Source of the DNA: Bordetella genomosp. 12
Lineage (GTDB): Bacteria > Pseudomonadota > Gammaproteobacteria > Burkholderiales > Burkholderiaceae_B
Direction: 5' to 3'
Assembly: GCF_002261355.1 (NCBI RefSeq)
Contig: NZ_NEVU01000002.1
Span: 806,001-870,000, forward strand
DNA: 64,000 nucleotides
Shown in pieces: positions 1 to 10,681 of the stretch (position 1 is the first letter of the stretch; each line of letters opens with the position of its first letter). The notes beneath the pieces were generated by a model. That model was not told the DNA's origin, ran no database searches, and was given only the letters and a program-made list of their open reading frames with translations. Position numbers and translations under genes: made by a program.

Positions 1-284
1 ACGGAGACCGCGCCGGCCAGCGCGTCCGAGGTCGTGCGCGGCAGGCGCAGGCGTTCGTACAGGTCCAGTAATTGTTTGATTTCGGGCAGCAGCTCGCGGC
101 CGGCCGCATTCAGAATGGCCAGGCGGCCGCTGCGGTCGAACAACTCGCGGCCGAGCTCGGCTTCCAGCGAGCGCATCTGAAAGCTCACCGCGGCCTGGGT
201 CAGCGCGACCTGTTCGGCGGCTTCGGCGAAGGTGCCGTGGTGCGCCACCGCCAGAAAGGTACGCAAAAAGCGCAGGGTGCTCAT
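1..284 (-). CDS. LysR-family transcriptional regulator, N-terminal part (cut by window edge)
   Basis: Only the first 94 codons are inside the window; the frame stays open to base 1. Translation starts MSTLRFLRTFLAVAHHGTF and shows the winged helix-turn-helix of LysR regulators (AEAAEQVALTQAAVSFQMRS, then LEAELGRELFDRSGR). The start is the ATG at 284-282. The effector domain lies outside the window. The gene is divergent from the gamma-glutamyltransferase gene, separated by 111 bp of AT-rich DNA with palindromes, which is the usual layout for a LysR protein controlling the neighbouring operon. Control of glutathione or gamma-glutamyl peptide use is inferred from position only. Confidence 0.85.
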   Translation of the reverse strand, partial: MSTLRFLRTFLAVAHHGTFAEAAEQVALTQAAVSFQMRSLEAELGRELFDRSGRLAILNAAGRELLPEIKQLLDLYERLRLPRTTSDALAGAVS

Positions 285-325
285 GCTGTTCGATATACAA
301 AAATAGTTTTAATGACGGAGCAAAA

Positions 326-348
326 AATCAAATTGATTTAATTAAATC
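326..348. promoter_or_regulatory. Overlapping palindromes, putative LysR operator between lysR and ggt
   Basis: Two overlapping inverted repeats lie in an AT-rich stretch that contrasts with the GC-rich flanks: AATCAA-A-TTGATT at 326-338 and a perfect 14-bp palindrome, GATTTAATTAAATC, at 335-348. The gap between the divergent genes is where a LysR protein would bind to control itself and ggt. The role is inferred; the palindromes are read directly. Confidence 0.45.
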
Positions 349-395
349 ACAAGTGTAATTTCACCCGTTTGTCCCCGAATCCCGAGAGCCGCGCC

Positions 396-2024
396 ATGAA
401 ACCGTTCGACTGGAGCAATCCCTATCCCTCCCACCGCATTCCGCTGTTTGCGCGCAATGTCGTGTCGACCTCGCATCCGCTGGCCGCGCAGGCCGGGCTG
501 CGCATCCTGCTCAAGGGAGGCAACGCCGTGGACGCCGCCATCGCGGCGGCCGCGACCATCGTGCTGGTCGAGCCGGTCTCCAATGGCCTGGGCAGCGACT
601 GTTTCGCGATTCTGTGGGATGGCAAGGCGCTGCATGGCCTGAACTCCTCGGGCACGGCGCCCGCGGCCTGGAGCGTCGAGTATTTCAAGCGCAAGTACGG
701 CACGGATGCCGCCGGCCTGGCCAAACAGCCCAAGCGCGGCTGGGACACGGTCACCGTTCCCGGCGCGGTCGCGGGCTGGTCGGCCCTGCATGAAAAATTC
801 GGCAAGCTGCCGTTTGAACAGTTGTTCGAGCCGGCCATCGAGATCGCCGAGCGCGGTTACGCCGTGCCGCCGGTGGTGGCGCATAAATGGGCCGCGGCGG
901 CGCAGGAACTGAGCGAGCAGCCCGGTTACGCCCAGGCCTTCCTGCCTCAGGGCCGCGCGCCCAAGGTGGGCGAGCACTTCCGTTTCCCCGACGCGGCCTA
1001 TGCGCTCAAGCGCATCGCCGCCAGCGGCGGGCGTGATTTCTACGAAGGCGAACTCGCCGAGCGTATCGCGGCCTTCAGCAAAGAATGCGGCGGCGCGCTG
1101 ACGCTGGACGACCTGCGCAATTACCGCCCGCAGTGGGTCGAGCCGATTCGCAAGGCGTATCGGGGCTATGAACTCAACGAAATCCCGCCCAACGGGCAGG
1201 GGATCGCCGCCTTGATCGCGCTGGGCATCTGCGAGAAGTTCGATCTGGCCAATATGCCGGTGGATTCGGCGCAGTCGCAGCACGTGCAGATCGAGGCCAT
1301 GAAGCTGGCCTTCGCGGATCTCTACCGCTATGTGGCCGACCCGCGCTGCATGGAGGTCACGCCGGTGCAGATGCTGGATGACGCCTATCTGGCCAGCCGC
1401 GCCAAGCTCATCCAACTGGACCGCGCCACCCATTTCGGGGCGGGCCGCCCGCACGCCGGCGGCACCATTTATCTGACCGCCGCCGACGAAAACGGCATGA
1501 TGATTTCTTTCATCCAGTCCAACTACATGGGGTTTGGTTCCGGCGTGGTCGTGCCGGGCACGGGCATCAGCCTGCAGAACCGTGGCGTCGGTTTCTCCAT
1601 GGATCCGGCCTCGGCCAACGTGGTCGAAGGCGGCAAGCGCCCGTTCCACACCATCATTCCGGGTTTTCTCACCCAGGGTGGCCAGCCGGTCATGAGCTTT
1701 GGCGTCATGGGCGGCGACATGCAGCCCCAGGGACATTTGCAGACGGTCGTGCGCATGCTGGACTATCACCAGAATCCGCAGGCGGCCTGCTGCGCGCCGC
1801 GTTGGAAGGTCAACCGCGACTTCACGCTGGATATCGAGTCCACCATGAACCCGGCCGTGGTCCAGGCACTCAAGGAAATGGGGCACTCGCTGAAGTCGGT
1901 CGACGATCCTTACATGGATTTCGGTGCCGGCCAGTTCATCTGGCGCATGCACGGCGCAGACAATGAACTCGGTTATGTGGCTGCCAGCGACACCCGTCGC
2001 GACGGCCAGGCCGTCGGTTTCTAA
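396..2024 (+). CDS. ggt: Gamma-glutamyltransferase family protein (Ntn hydrolase), no signal peptide
   Basis: The 542-residue protein belongs to the gamma-glutamyltranspeptidase family, which cleaves itself before a threonine and then hydrolyses or transfers gamma-glutamyl groups from glutathione-like substrates. The likely nucleophile is Thr357 in GGTIYLTAADENG, which lines up with the TTHYSVVD region of E. coli Ggt; the glycine-rich SNYMGFGSGVVVPGTG stretch follows. I chose the ATG at 396 (MKPFDWSNPYPS); an in-frame TTG at 369 is less likely. Unlike periplasmic Ggt there is no signal peptide, so it probably acts in the cytoplasm on imported peptide. It heads a cluster with a dipeptide/glutathione-type ABC importer and faces a LysR gene. 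Family assignment is firm; the substrate is inferred, and a cephalosporin-acylase-like or other gamma-glutamyl specificity remains possible. Confidence 0.88.
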   Translation: MKPFDWSNPYPSHRIPLFARNVVSTSHPLAAQAGLRILLKGGNAVDAAIAAAATIVLVEPVSNGLGSDCFAILWDGKALHGLNSSGTAPAAWSVEYFKRKYGTDAAGLAKQPKRGWDTVTVPGAVAGWSALHEKFGKLPFEQLFEPAIEIAERGYAVPPVVAHKWAAAAQELSEQPGYAQAFLPQGRAPKVGEHFRFPDAAYALKRIAASGGRDFYEGELAERIAAFSKECGGALTLDDLRNYRPQWVEPIRKAYRGYELNEIPPNGQGIAALIALGICEKFDLANMPVDSAQSQHVQIEAMKLAFADLYRYVADPRCMEVTPVQMLDDAYLASRAKLIQLDRATHFGAGRPHAGGTIYLTAADENGMMISFIQSNYMGFGSGVVVPGTGISLQNRGVGFSMDPASANVVEGGKRPFHTIIPGFLTQGGQPVMSFGVMGGDMQPQGHLQTVVRMLDYHQNPQAACCAPRWKVNRDFTLDIESTMNPAVVQALKEMGHSLKSVDDPYMDFGAGQFIWRMHGADNELGYVAASDTRRDGQAVGF

Positions 2025-2089
2025 GCATGGCGCGGGCGCCCCGCCAAGCGGCAGGCGCCTCTTTTCATCAACAAGGGGAAATAAACACG

Positions 2090-3610
2090 ATGCGTACCTG
2101 GAAACCTTTGGGACTGGCCATGGCGGCCACCACGCTCGCGCTGGCGGGCACGGCAGCCCTGGCGCAGGATCTGCGCATAGGCCTGCAGGAGGATCCCGAC
2201 GTACTGGATCCGCACCGCGCGGTCACCTATGTGGGCCGCATAGTCTTCACGTCGCTGTGCGACAAACTGGTGGATCTGGACGACAAACTGCATTTCGTGC
2301 CGCAATTGGCGACGTCCTGGTCCTGGAGCGACGACAACAAGGCGTTGACGTTCAAGCTGCGTGACGACGCCTATTTCCACGACGGCAGCAAGTTCGACGC
2401 CGCCGCTGCCAAGGCCAACCTCGAGCGCGCCATGACGCTGCAAGACAGCATGCGCAAGGGCGATCTGGCTTCGGTCGAGAAGATCGACGCACCCGATGCC
2501 CAGACGCTGGTTCTGCATCTGAAGCGCCCGGACGCCACGCTCGTGGCCCAGTTGTCCGACCGCGCCGGCATGATGCTCTCGCCCAAGTCCTTCGAGGGCG
2601 AGGCCGCGGCCGTGGGCCGCAAGCCGATCTGCTCGGGGCCGTACAAGTTCGTCGAGCGCGTGCAGAACGATCGCATCGTGCTGGAGAAGTTCGACAAGTA
2701 CTACGATGGCAAGGACTACGCTTTCAAGCGCCTGATCTTCCTGCCCATTCCCGATACCACCGTGCGGCTGTCCAATCTGCGCGCCGGCGGCCTGGACATT
2801 CTTGAGCGTCTGAATCCCTCGGATGCCCCGCAGGTCCGCAACGACAAGAGCGTGCAGTTCAAGTCGGTTTCCGGCCTGGGCTTTCAAGAGGTGTTCTTCA
2901 ACCTGGCCAATGGCAAGCGCGCCGAGACCAGCCCCTTCAAGGATGCACGCGTGCGCAAGGCGTTTGAGCTGTCGCTGGACCGCAACGTCATCAACGAGGT
3001 CGTGGGCGGCGGTATTTTCGAGCCGGCCGGCCAGGCTTTCCCGCCGGGCGGCCCCTATCACTCGAGCAAGTTCCCGGCGCCCAAGCGCGACGTGGCCAAG
3101 GCGCGCGCGCTGCTCAAGGAAGCCGGGCTGGACAAGGTCAAGGCGGAGTTTGCCTTCGGCAACAACACCACTACCTCTGCCATCGCCGAGATGATCCAGG
3201 CCATGTCGGCCGAGGCGGGATTCGAACTCGCCCTGCGCCCGACCGAGTACGCCGCCTTGCTGAATGAGGCGCGGGCCGGCAACTTCGAGATCGTCATGCG
3301 TGGCTGGTCGGGCCGGGTCGATCCGGACGGCAACCTGTACCCGTTCGTCAGCTGCAAGGGCGCCCTCAACGACGGCCGCTACTGCAACCCCGAAGTCGAC
3401 AAGTTGCTGACCGAAGCGCGCACGGTGCCCGATGAAGCCAAGCGGATGGCGATTTACGACCAGGCGCAGAAGCTGCTGCACGACGACGCTCATAACTTCT
3501 ACCTGTACTATCAGCCCTGGCCTTTTGTGCTGGGCAAGAATGTGCGTGGTTTCACCGCCTATCCCGATGGGATGATCCGCCTCAAGGGCGTGAGCCTGGC
3601 GCAGAAGTAA
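2090..3610 (+). CDS. gsiB: ABC transporter periplasmic substrate-binding protein (SBP_bac_5; glutathione/dipeptide type)
   Basis: The 506-residue protein is an oligopeptide/dipeptide-family solute-binding protein. It starts at the ATG at 2090, with AAGGGGA about 10 bases upstream. It opens with a Sec signal peptide (MRTWKPLGLAMAATTLALAG, cleavage probably after ALA, before QDLRIG). The family hallmark follows: LQEDPDVLDPHRAVTYVGR, then the domain with DAYFHDGSKFDAAA. It lies 65 bp after ggt and just before two permeases and a double ATPase, so it is the capture component of this importer. GsiB (glutathione) is favoured over DppA because of the adjacent ggt; the sequence alone does not settle the ligand. 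Confidence 0.82.
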   Translation: MRTWKPLGLAMAATTLALAGTAALAQDLRIGLQEDPDVLDPHRAVTYVGRIVFTSLCDKLVDLDDKLHFVPQLATSWSWSDDNKALTFKLRDDAYFHDGSKFDAAAAKANLERAMTLQDSMRKGDLASVEKIDAPDAQTLVLHLKRPDATLVAQLSDRAGMMLSPKSFEGEAAAVGRKPICSGPYKFVERVQNDRIVLEKFDKYYDGKDYAFKRLIFLPIPDTTVRLSNLRAGGLDILERLNPSDAPQVRNDKSVQFKSVSGLGFQEVFFNLANGKRAETSPFKDARVRKAFELSLDRNVINEVVGGGIFEPAGQAFPPGGPYHSSKFPAPKRDVAKARALLKEAGLDKVKAEFAFGNNTTTSAIAEMIQAMSAEAGFELALRPTEYAALLNEARAGNFEIVMRGWSGRVDPDGNLYPFVSCKGALNDGRYCNPEVDKLLTEARTVPDEAKRMAIYDQAQKLLHDDAHNFYLYYQPWPFVLGKNVRGFTAYPDGMIRLKGVSLAQK

Positions 3611-3677
3611 ATCCTGCCGCAATGGCCGCACGCCCGCGCGTGCGGCCGCGGCGCTTTTGTTTTTCCGGTTTTCTAGC

Positions 3678-4622
3678 ATGCTCAAACTGATACTGCGCCG
3701 CGTGGTCGTAGCGATCCCGACACTGATTCTGGTGTCCATGATCGTCTTCATGCTGCAAAAAATCCTGCCAGGCGATCCTGTCCTGACACTGGCCGGCGAG
3801 GAACGCGATCCCGCCGTGCTGGATTATCTGCGCGACAAATACCGCCTCGACGATCCGCTGCCGGTGCAGTACATGGCCTGGGTGGGCCAGGTCGTGCAGG
3901 GGGATTTGGGCAAATCCATGCGCACCGATGTGCCGGTGCTCACGCTCATCGGCCAGAAGCTGCCGGTCACGCTGCAACTGGCGGCCATGGCAATGGTGTT
4001 CGCCATGCTCATCGGCATACCGATGGGCATTCTCGCGGCGGTCCGCAAGGGCACGGCCGTGGAGGTCGGCGCCAATGTGGCCGCGTTATCGGGGATGTCC
4101 ATCCCCAACTTCTGGCTCGGCATCATTCTCATCATGCTGGTATCGGTGCAGTGGCAACTGCTGCCGGCTTCGGGCTATGTTTCGCCGGCCGAGGACTTCT
4201 GGCTGTCGATCAAGACCATGCTGATGCCGGCCTTCGTACTGTCGACCGCCATCGCGGCCTATCTGATGCGGCATACCCGCTCGGCCATGCTGGAGGCCTT
4301 GAGCGCCGACTATGTGCGCACCGCTCGCGCCAAGGGGGTCTCGGCGCGCAAAGTGGTTATGCGCCACGCCTTGCGCAATGCGCTGATGCCCATCATCACG
4401 CTGGTGACGCTGCTGTTCGGTGAGCTGCTGGCCGGCGCGGTGCTGACCGAACAGGTCTTCACCATTCCGGGCTTCGGCAAACTGATCGTCGATGCGGTCT
4501 TCAATCGCGACTACGCCGTGGTCCAGGGCGTGGTGCTCTGTGTCGCGGTAGGCTTTATTTTCATGAATCTGCTGGCCGATGTCCTGTACGTCCTGGTCAA
4601 TCCCCGTTTGAGGCATCAATGA
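3678..4622 (+). CDS. gsiC: ABC transporter permease, DppB/GsiC type
   Basis: The 314-residue inner-membrane protein has about six hydrophobic segments, beginning with MLKLILRRVVVAIPTLILVS. The family motif LPGDPVLTLAGEERDP follows the first segment. The cytoplasmic EAA loop that docks on the ATPase is near the C-terminus (EALSADYVRTARAKGVSARK). The ATG at 3678 is preferred to an upstream in-frame TTG, because the membrane anchor then begins as in relatives. Its last codon overlaps the start of the next permease (ATGA), which indicates translational coupling. It is one half of the channel of the peptide/glutathione importer. Confidence 0.83.
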   Translation: MLKLILRRVVVAIPTLILVSMIVFMLQKILPGDPVLTLAGEERDPAVLDYLRDKYRLDDPLPVQYMAWVGQVVQGDLGKSMRTDVPVLTLIGQKLPVTLQLAAMAMVFAMLIGIPMGILAAVRKGTAVEVGANVAALSGMSIPNFWLGIILIMLVSVQWQLLPASGYVSPAEDFWLSIKTMLMPAFVLSTAIAAYLMRHTRSAMLEALSADYVRTARAKGVSARKVVMRHALRNALMPIITLVTLLFGELLAGAVLTEQVFTIPGFGKLIVDAVFNRDYAVVQGVVLCVAVGFIFMNLLADVLYVLVNPRLRHQ

Positions 4623-5488
4623 GCGCGACCACCGCTACGGCCGTCCCGCCCCGCGCCGGTAACCGCGCCTGGGCCAAATTCAAGCGCAACAAGGTCGCCC
4701 TGGTGGGCGCTTTCATCGTGCTTTTCTTCGTGGTGATGGCGCTGTTCGCGCCGCTCATCGCCAACCACGATCCTTTCCAGACCAGCTTCATGACCATTCG
4801 CAAGGCGCCCTCGGCGACCTATTGGATGGGCACCGACGAGCTGGGCCGCGACATCTTCAGCCGTCTGGTGTATGGCGCGCGCGCCTCGCTCATGGCCGGG
4901 ATGGTGTCCGTCCTGATCGCCCTGATCGTCGGGGTGCCCTTCGGGCTGGCCGCCGGCTATTTCGGCGGCTGGACCGACAGCATCATTTCGCGCGCCACCG
5001 AAGCCTTGCTGGCCATTCCGTTTCTGATCCTGGCCATCGCGCTGGCCGCCTTTCTGGGGCCCAGCCTGATCAACGCCATGATCGCCATCGGGGTGTCGGC
5101 CGCGCCGAAATTCATCCGCATCACGCGCGGCCAGGTCCTGGCCGTGCGCAATGAAGATTACGTGCAAAGCGCCAGGGCGCTGGGCGCGTCGGATCTGCGC
5201 ATCATCGCGCGGCACGTCTTTCCCAACGTCATGCCGCCGCTGATCGTGCAGGCCACCATCACCATCGCCACGGCCATCATCGCCGAGGCCAGCCTGTCGT
5301 TTCTGGGCCTGGGCCTGCAGCCGCCGAACCCGTCCTGGGGCTCGATGCTGAATACGGCCAAGAACTTCATGACCCAGGCGCCCTGGATGTCGATTTTCCC
5401 GGGCTCGGCGATTTTTCTGGCCGTGCTCGGCTTCAATCTGTTGGGCGACGGTCTGCGTGACGCCCTGGACCCGCGTCAGGACAAGTAA
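4619..5488 (+). CDS. gsiD: ABC transporter permease, DppC/GsiD type
   Basis: The 289-residue second permease has an N-terminal cytoplasmic stretch ([20 protein letters not shown]), the N-terminal OppC-type segment and about six membrane spans. The [19 protein letters not shown] motif is typical of DppC/OppC/GsiD permeases. The EAA loop is [20 protein letters not shown]. The start codon overlaps the stop of the upstream permease by four bases, so the two are made together as a heterodimer. The ATPase gene starts two bases after its stop codon. Assignment to the permease family is secure; glutathione as cargo is inferred from the neighbouring ggt. Confidence 0.83.
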   Translation: MSATTATAVPPRAGNRAWAKFKRNKVALVGAFIVLFFVVMALFAPLIANHDPFQTSFMTIRKAPSATYWMGTDELGRDIFSRLVYGARASLMAGMVSVLIALIVGVPFGLAAGYFGGWTDSIISRATEALLAIPFLILAIALAAFLGPSLINAMIAIGVSAAPKFIRITRGQVLAVRNEDYVQSARALGASDLRIIARHVFPNVMPPLIVQATITIATAIIAEASLSFLGLGLQPPNPSWGSMLNTAKNFMTQAPWMSIFPGSAIFLAVLGFNLLGDGLRDALDPRQDK

Positions 5489-5490
5489 GC

Positions 5491-7350
<1,860 letters not shown>

Positions 7351-7370
7351 GCGGCGGCGTCGCCGGGCTT

Positions 7371-7400
7371 GCCTGGCGGGATGCCGGCGGCAGGCCAGGC
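7371..7400. terminator. Possible hairpin between convergent gsiA and lysE-type gene
   Basis: Inverted arms GCCTGGC (7371-7377) and GCCAGGC (7394-7400) with a GC-rich 16-base interior sit exactly between the stop codons of two convergent genes. There is no T-tract, so intrinsic termination is only a possibility. Confidence 0.3.
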
Positions 7401-8036
7401 TTAAGCGCGCGACAGGGCGAGCTTCAAGCCGAAGGCGACAAACACCGTGCCGGTGGCCGCGTCCAGGCCCCGGCCCACGCCGGGCCTGCCCAGCCAGCGC
7501 GCCAGCGGCCGGGTGGCGGCCACCAGCGCGCCGAACCACAGCATGCCGATGGCGGCGTGCACGACGGCCAGCAGCAGGCTAAAGCCCAGCACATCCACCC
7601 CGGCGGGGATGAACTGCGGCAGGAAGGTGAGGTAGAAAATCCCGACCTTGGGATTGAGCAGATTGGTCAGGCAGCCGCGGCGCCACCAGCCCAGCGCACC
7701 GGTGCCGGGCTGGGCTTGCGCGGGCGCGGTCAGGCCGTTGGCCGCGCGCGGCTGGCGGGCCCGCCACAGCATGCCCGCGCCCAGATACAGCAGGTACACC
7801 GCCCCGGCGATGCGCAGCAGATCGTAGGCCAGCTGCGATGCCGCCAGGAGCGCGCCCAGACCGAAGGCGGCCGCCGCGCCCCAGGCCAGGCAGCCGGCGC
7901 ATATGCCCAGCCCTGCCATGAGCGCGCGTCGCGCGCCTTCGGTGGCCGCGGTGCGCAGCACCAGCGCCGTGTCCAGGCCCGGCGTGAGCGTCATGATGAG
8001 GGCGGCGAGCGCGAAGGAGAGCAGGGCGGCAGTCAT
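7401..8036 (-). CDS. LysE-family amino-acid exporter (RhtB/LeuE type)
   Basis: The 211-residue membrane protein is typical of the LysE/RhtB family: about six hydrophobic segments, an N-terminal ALAALIMTLTPGLDTALVLR stretch with the family TPG motif, and the loop PRAANGLTAPAQAQPGTGALGWWRRGCLTNLLNPKVG split here as PRAANGLTAPAQ and GCLTNLLNPKVGIFYLTFLP. The NPK(V/A) motif and the FLPQF segment are characteristic. The start is the ATG at 8036-8034. It runs convergent to the ATPase gene and divergent from yaeQ, so it is probably a single-gene unit. Members export amino acids or derivatives; the cargo cannot be told from sequence. Confidence 0.85.
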   Translation of the reverse strand: MTAALLSFALAALIMTLTPGLDTALVLRTAATEGARRALMAGLGICAGCLAWGAAAAFGLGALLAASQLAYDLLRIAGAVYLLYLGAGMLWRARQPRAANGLTAPAQAQPGTGALGWWRRGCLTNLLNPKVGIFYLTFLPQFIPAGVDVLGFSLLLAVVHAAIGMLWFGALVAATRPLARWLGRPGVGRGLDAATGTVFVAFGLKLALSRA

Positions 8037-8078
8037 GGTGCAAAGCGATGGTTGAAGCCCGATGATACGCGCAGGCGT

Positions 8079-8084
8079 TATGAT
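8079..8084 (+). promoter_or_regulatory. Possible -10 element (TATGAT) for yaeQ
   Basis: TATGAT matches the TATAAT consensus at five of six positions and lies 32 bases before the yaeQ ATG, in the gap between divergent genes. No convincing -35 is seen at the right distance, so this is a weak call. Confidence 0.3.
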
Positions 8085-8116
8085 GGCGGGCTTTGGCGAC
8101 TCCGCCGGATGGTTTC

Positions 8117-8665
8117 ATGGCCCTGCGCGCAACAATTTACAAAGCCGACCTCAACATTGCCGACACCGACCGCCACTATTACGGCAGCCATGGGCTGACC
8201 GTGGCGCGTCACCCCTCGGAGACCGATGAACGCATGATGGTGCGCATTGCCGCATTTGCCATGCATGCGGACGAGTCCCTGGCCTTCACCAAGGGCTTGA
8301 GCGACACGGACGAACCCGACATCTGGTCCAAGGACCTGACGGGTGCGATTTCGCTCTGGGTCGAGGTGGGCCAGCCTGAGGAACGCCGCATTCTGCGCGC
8401 CTGCGGACGGGCCGATCAGGTGGTCATTTACTGCTATGGCGGCCATGCCGCCCAAGTGTGGTGGGACGGCGTGCGCAGCAAGGTAGACCGCGCCCGTAAT
8501 CTGCGGGTGGTCAATTTGCCGGCCGCGCAAACCCAGGCGCTGGCCGCGCTGGCCGAGCGCAGTATGCAGATCAACGTCAACATTTCCGATCAGACGGTGT
8601 ATGTGTCGGCCGCGCAGGGTGAGGTCGCCTTGGAGCCGGAGGTCTGGCGCCAGGCCAAGGACTGA
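8117..8665 (+). CDS. yaeQ: YaeQ family protein
   Basis: The 182-residue protein matches YaeQ, a conserved proteobacterial family with a PD-(D/E)XK nuclease-like fold. It begins MALRATIYKADLNIADTDRH and contains the conserved HPSETDERMMVRIAAFA and LTGAISLWVEVGQPEERR segments. The ATG at 8117 is preferred to the in-frame TTG at 8093 because family members begin MALKATIYKA-like. Biological function is unsettled: early work suggested complementation of RfaH, later work did not support that. No partner gene is evident here. Confidence 0.9.
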   Translation: MALRATIYKADLNIADTDRHYYGSHGLTVARHPSETDERMMVRIAAFAMHADESLAFTKGLSDTDEPDIWSKDLTGAISLWVEVGQPEERRILRACGRADQVVIYCYGGHAAQVWWDGVRSKVDRARNLRVVNLPAAQTQALAALAERSMQINVNISDQTVYVSAAQGEVALEPEVWRQAKD

Positions 8666-8727
8666 TCCGGCGCGCGCCATTCTGGCGTACACTCTGCCCT
8701 GTCGTGCCGGGCCAAGCGCCCGCCGGC

Positions 8728-8784
8728 CGTAAGCGTTTACGTCAACCAACGCACCTACCGATGCTCGGCCATCGGGGTGCGTTG
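8728..8784 (+). ncRNA. Structured 5' leader of the MFS gene (two hairpins), class unknown
   Basis: Two adjacent hairpins can be folded by eye upstream of the MFS start. The first is CGTAA-GCGT-TTACG (8728-8741). The second is long: arm CAACGCACC (8747-8755), a TA bulge, CCGATG (8758-8763), loop CTCGGC, CATCGG (8770-8775) and GGTGCGTTG (8776-8784), giving 15 paired bases. No T-tract follows, so it is not a plain terminator. It lies 33-90 bases before the MFS start codon and could be a cis-acting RNA. I do not recognise a known riboswitch family. Confidence 0.35.
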
Positions 8785-8816
8785 CGTCATCCATGCACCC
8801 CCCGCGCCGGGCCTGC

Positions 8817-10007
8817 ATGGAGAAAGCAGTGTTTCCTTCCTTCCTGTCCGCCCGATACGGCGCCCGTCTGCTGGCGCTCACGGCGGTGCTTTTCGTTTGC
8901 TATCTGTGCATCGGCATGTCCTTCGCGGTCGTGCCGGTTTATGTCGCGGGCACCTTGGGCCTGGACAACTTCTGGGCCGGCCTGGCCGCCGGCAGCGCCT
9001 TTCTGGCCACGATCTTCACCCGCACCTACGCCGGGGGTTTAGCTGACCGTCTGGGCGCCAAGCCGGTGACCGTGCGCGGCCTGCTGGTCTACGGGCTGGG
9101 GATTGCCCTGTCCTGGACGGCGAGCTTGAGCGGCCACTGGACCGCCTTCGGCCTGTTGCTGGGCGGACGTGTCCTGCTCGGCCTGGGCGAGAGCCTGGTG
9201 GCCGTGGGCGTGATCACCTGGGGCATCGCCCTGGCGGGCGTGGCGAACTCCGGCCGTGTGCTGGCCTTGATCGGCGCGGCCATGTATGGCGCGCTGGCCC
9301 TGGGCGGGCCGGCCGGGCTGGTCTTGTTCGAGCGCCTGGGCTTCGGCGGCATGATGGCCGTCGGGGCGGTCCTGCCGCTGCTGGCTTTGCTGGGCTTGGC
9401 GCCGCTGCCCGGCGTGCCCCGGCAGGCCGCGGCCGCGCGCCGGGGGTTCCTGCCCATCCTGGCGCGCATCTGGGAGCACGGCGCCATCGTCTGCCTGCAA
9501 GGCATCGGCTTTGCGGCGATCGGCGCCTTCTTTGCCCTGCATTTTCTGCAGCGCCATTGGGACTATGCCGGCCTGGGGTTGACGGCCTTCGGCGCCGGTT
9601 TCGTGCTCGTGCGCATGGCTTGCGGGCATCTGCCCGATCGGGTGGGCGGCCTGCCGGTGGTGATCGTCTCGCTGGCCGTGGAAATGCTGGGCCAGTTGCT
9701 GATCTGGCTGGCCGACGGCCCGCAGCTTGCCTTGGCCGGGGCGTTTCTCACCGGGCTGGGATGCTCGATGGTCTTTCCCGCCATGGGGCGCGAGGTGGTC
9801 AATCGCGTCGAGCCGGCCTTGCGCGGCACGGCGCTAGGGGCCTTCTCCGCGTTCCAGGACCTGGCTTATGGCCTGACCGGGCCGCTGGCCGGCCTGCTTG
9901 CCGACCGCAGCGGCTACGGGCATGTGTTTCTCGTCGGCGCGGCGGCCGCGGCGACAGGGCTGGCCCTGGCGCTGAGCCTGCGCCGGCGGCAATCAGCGGC
10001 GCGGTGA
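8817..10007 (+). CDS. MFS transporter, YhhS/YfcJ type
   Basis: The 396-residue inner-membrane protein has about twelve hydrophobic spans. The segment LDNFWAGLAAGSAFLATIFT followed by RTYAGGLADRLGAK matches the FWAGL..FATLLSRPHAGRYADSLG pattern of the YhhS/YfcJ family of putative exporters. The start ATG at 8817 (MEKAVFPSFLSARYG) follows a 24-base in-frame stretch from another ATG at 8793; the downstream one gives a normal N-terminus. A hairpin-rich leader precedes it. Its last 15 bases overlap the 3' end of the convergent ubiC. The substrate is unknown. Confidence 0.82.
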   Translation: MEKAVFPSFLSARYGARLLALTAVLFVCYLCIGMSFAVVPVYVAGTLGLDNFWAGLAAGSAFLATIFTRTYAGGLADRLGAKPVTVRGLLVYGLGIALSWTASLSGHWTAFGLLLGGRVLLGLGESLVAVGVITWGIALAGVANSGRVLALIGAAMYGALALGGPAGLVLFERLGFGGMMAVGAVLPLLALLGLAPLPGVPRQAAAARRGFLPILARIWEHGAIVCLQGIGFAAIGAFFALHFLQRHWDYAGLGLTAFGAGFVLVRMACGHLPDRVGGLPVVIVSLAVEMLGQLLIWLADGPQLALAGAFLTGLGCSMVFPAMGREVVNRVEPALRGTALGAFSAFQDLAYGLTGPLAGLLADRSGYGHVFLVGAAAAATGLALALSLRRRQSAAR

Positions 10008-10628
10008 GGCCGGCTGGGCGGCGCTGCTGGCGCGCCGGTCATGCGGTTTGAGCGGCGGCAGCGTGCGCCCGCCGTGGTCCCAGAAGGCCGGCAGAAAGCA
10101 CTCCGCCACGAGCAAGGGCTGGCCATGCCGCCAGAAGACCGAGCGCCGCGCCCAGAGCGCGCGCGCCTCGGCCGCCGAGACGGACGGCAGGGCGGCGATC
10201 ATGCGATAAAACGGCAGCGGCGACGCCAGGCGGCGGCAGGCAAAGGGCGAGCGGGTGACGCTGCGGTCGTGGTAGAGCATGTCGGCCAGCGGCCGGGTCA
10301 ACAGGCGCCGCATGCCTTGCCAACTGCCGTGCGAGGCCGTCAGCGGGGTGAGGCTGCGCGCGGGCACACTGTCCACGCCGTCGACCGACATCAGAACTTC
10401 GCGCACCCACACCGGTGCGCCCGGGGCGATGTGCATGGCCCGCGCCTCGTCCGGCGCGGCCCCCTCGGCGTACTCGCCCACCACGCGCAGGCGGACCTGG
10501 CCCAGTTGGCGCAGACCGGCGGTCAGCGCACCGGGGCGGAACAGCCAATGGCGTTGTTCGGGCGTCAGAATGGCGGGAGCGTGAGTCAGCCAGCCTGCGG
10601 CCAGCGGTGCTTGATACGAGACAGTCAT
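9993..10628 (-). CDS. ubiC: Chorismate--pyruvate lyase (chorismate lyase)
   Basis: The 211-residue protein resembles UbiC, which converts chorismate to 4-hydroxybenzoate and pyruvate, the first committed step of ubiquinone synthesis, in the cytoplasm. Family features are the N-terminal [20 protein letters not shown], the central [12 protein letters not shown] and [13 protein letters not shown], the [20 protein letters not shown] stretch and the late [20 protein letters not shown] followed by PAFW. The arginine in VREV and the glutamate in VAECFLP fit the active-site positions of the E. coli enzyme. No ubiA lies next to it. The gene overlaps the convergent MFS gene by 15 bases and is divergent from a pseudouridine synthase. 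Confidence 0.85.
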   Translation of the reverse strand: MTVSYQAPLAAGWLTHAPAILTPEQRHWLFRPGALTAGLRQLGQVRLRVVGEYAEGAAPDEARAMHIAPGAPVWVREVLMSVDGVDSVPARSLTPLTASHGSWQGMRRLLTRPLADMLYHDRSVTRSPFACRRLASPLPFYRMIAALPSVSAAEARALWARRSVFWRHGQPLLVAECFLPAFWDHGGRTLPPLKPHDRRASSAAQPASPRR

Positions 10629-10681
10629 GGTTGCGTATTATGCCAAGACGCCTGGGGCAAGGGCCGCGCCCCGCCTCGCTT

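Noticed and set aside
342..1952. Long minus-strand open frame opposite ggt
   Set aside because: Histidine- and arginine-rich translation without any family motif, fully explained by the G/C third positions of ggt.
8761..8816. Leader peptide gene before the MFS transporter
   Set aside because: The ATG at 8761 lies in the hairpin loop region, lacks a ribosome-binding site and its frame runs far into the MFS gene.
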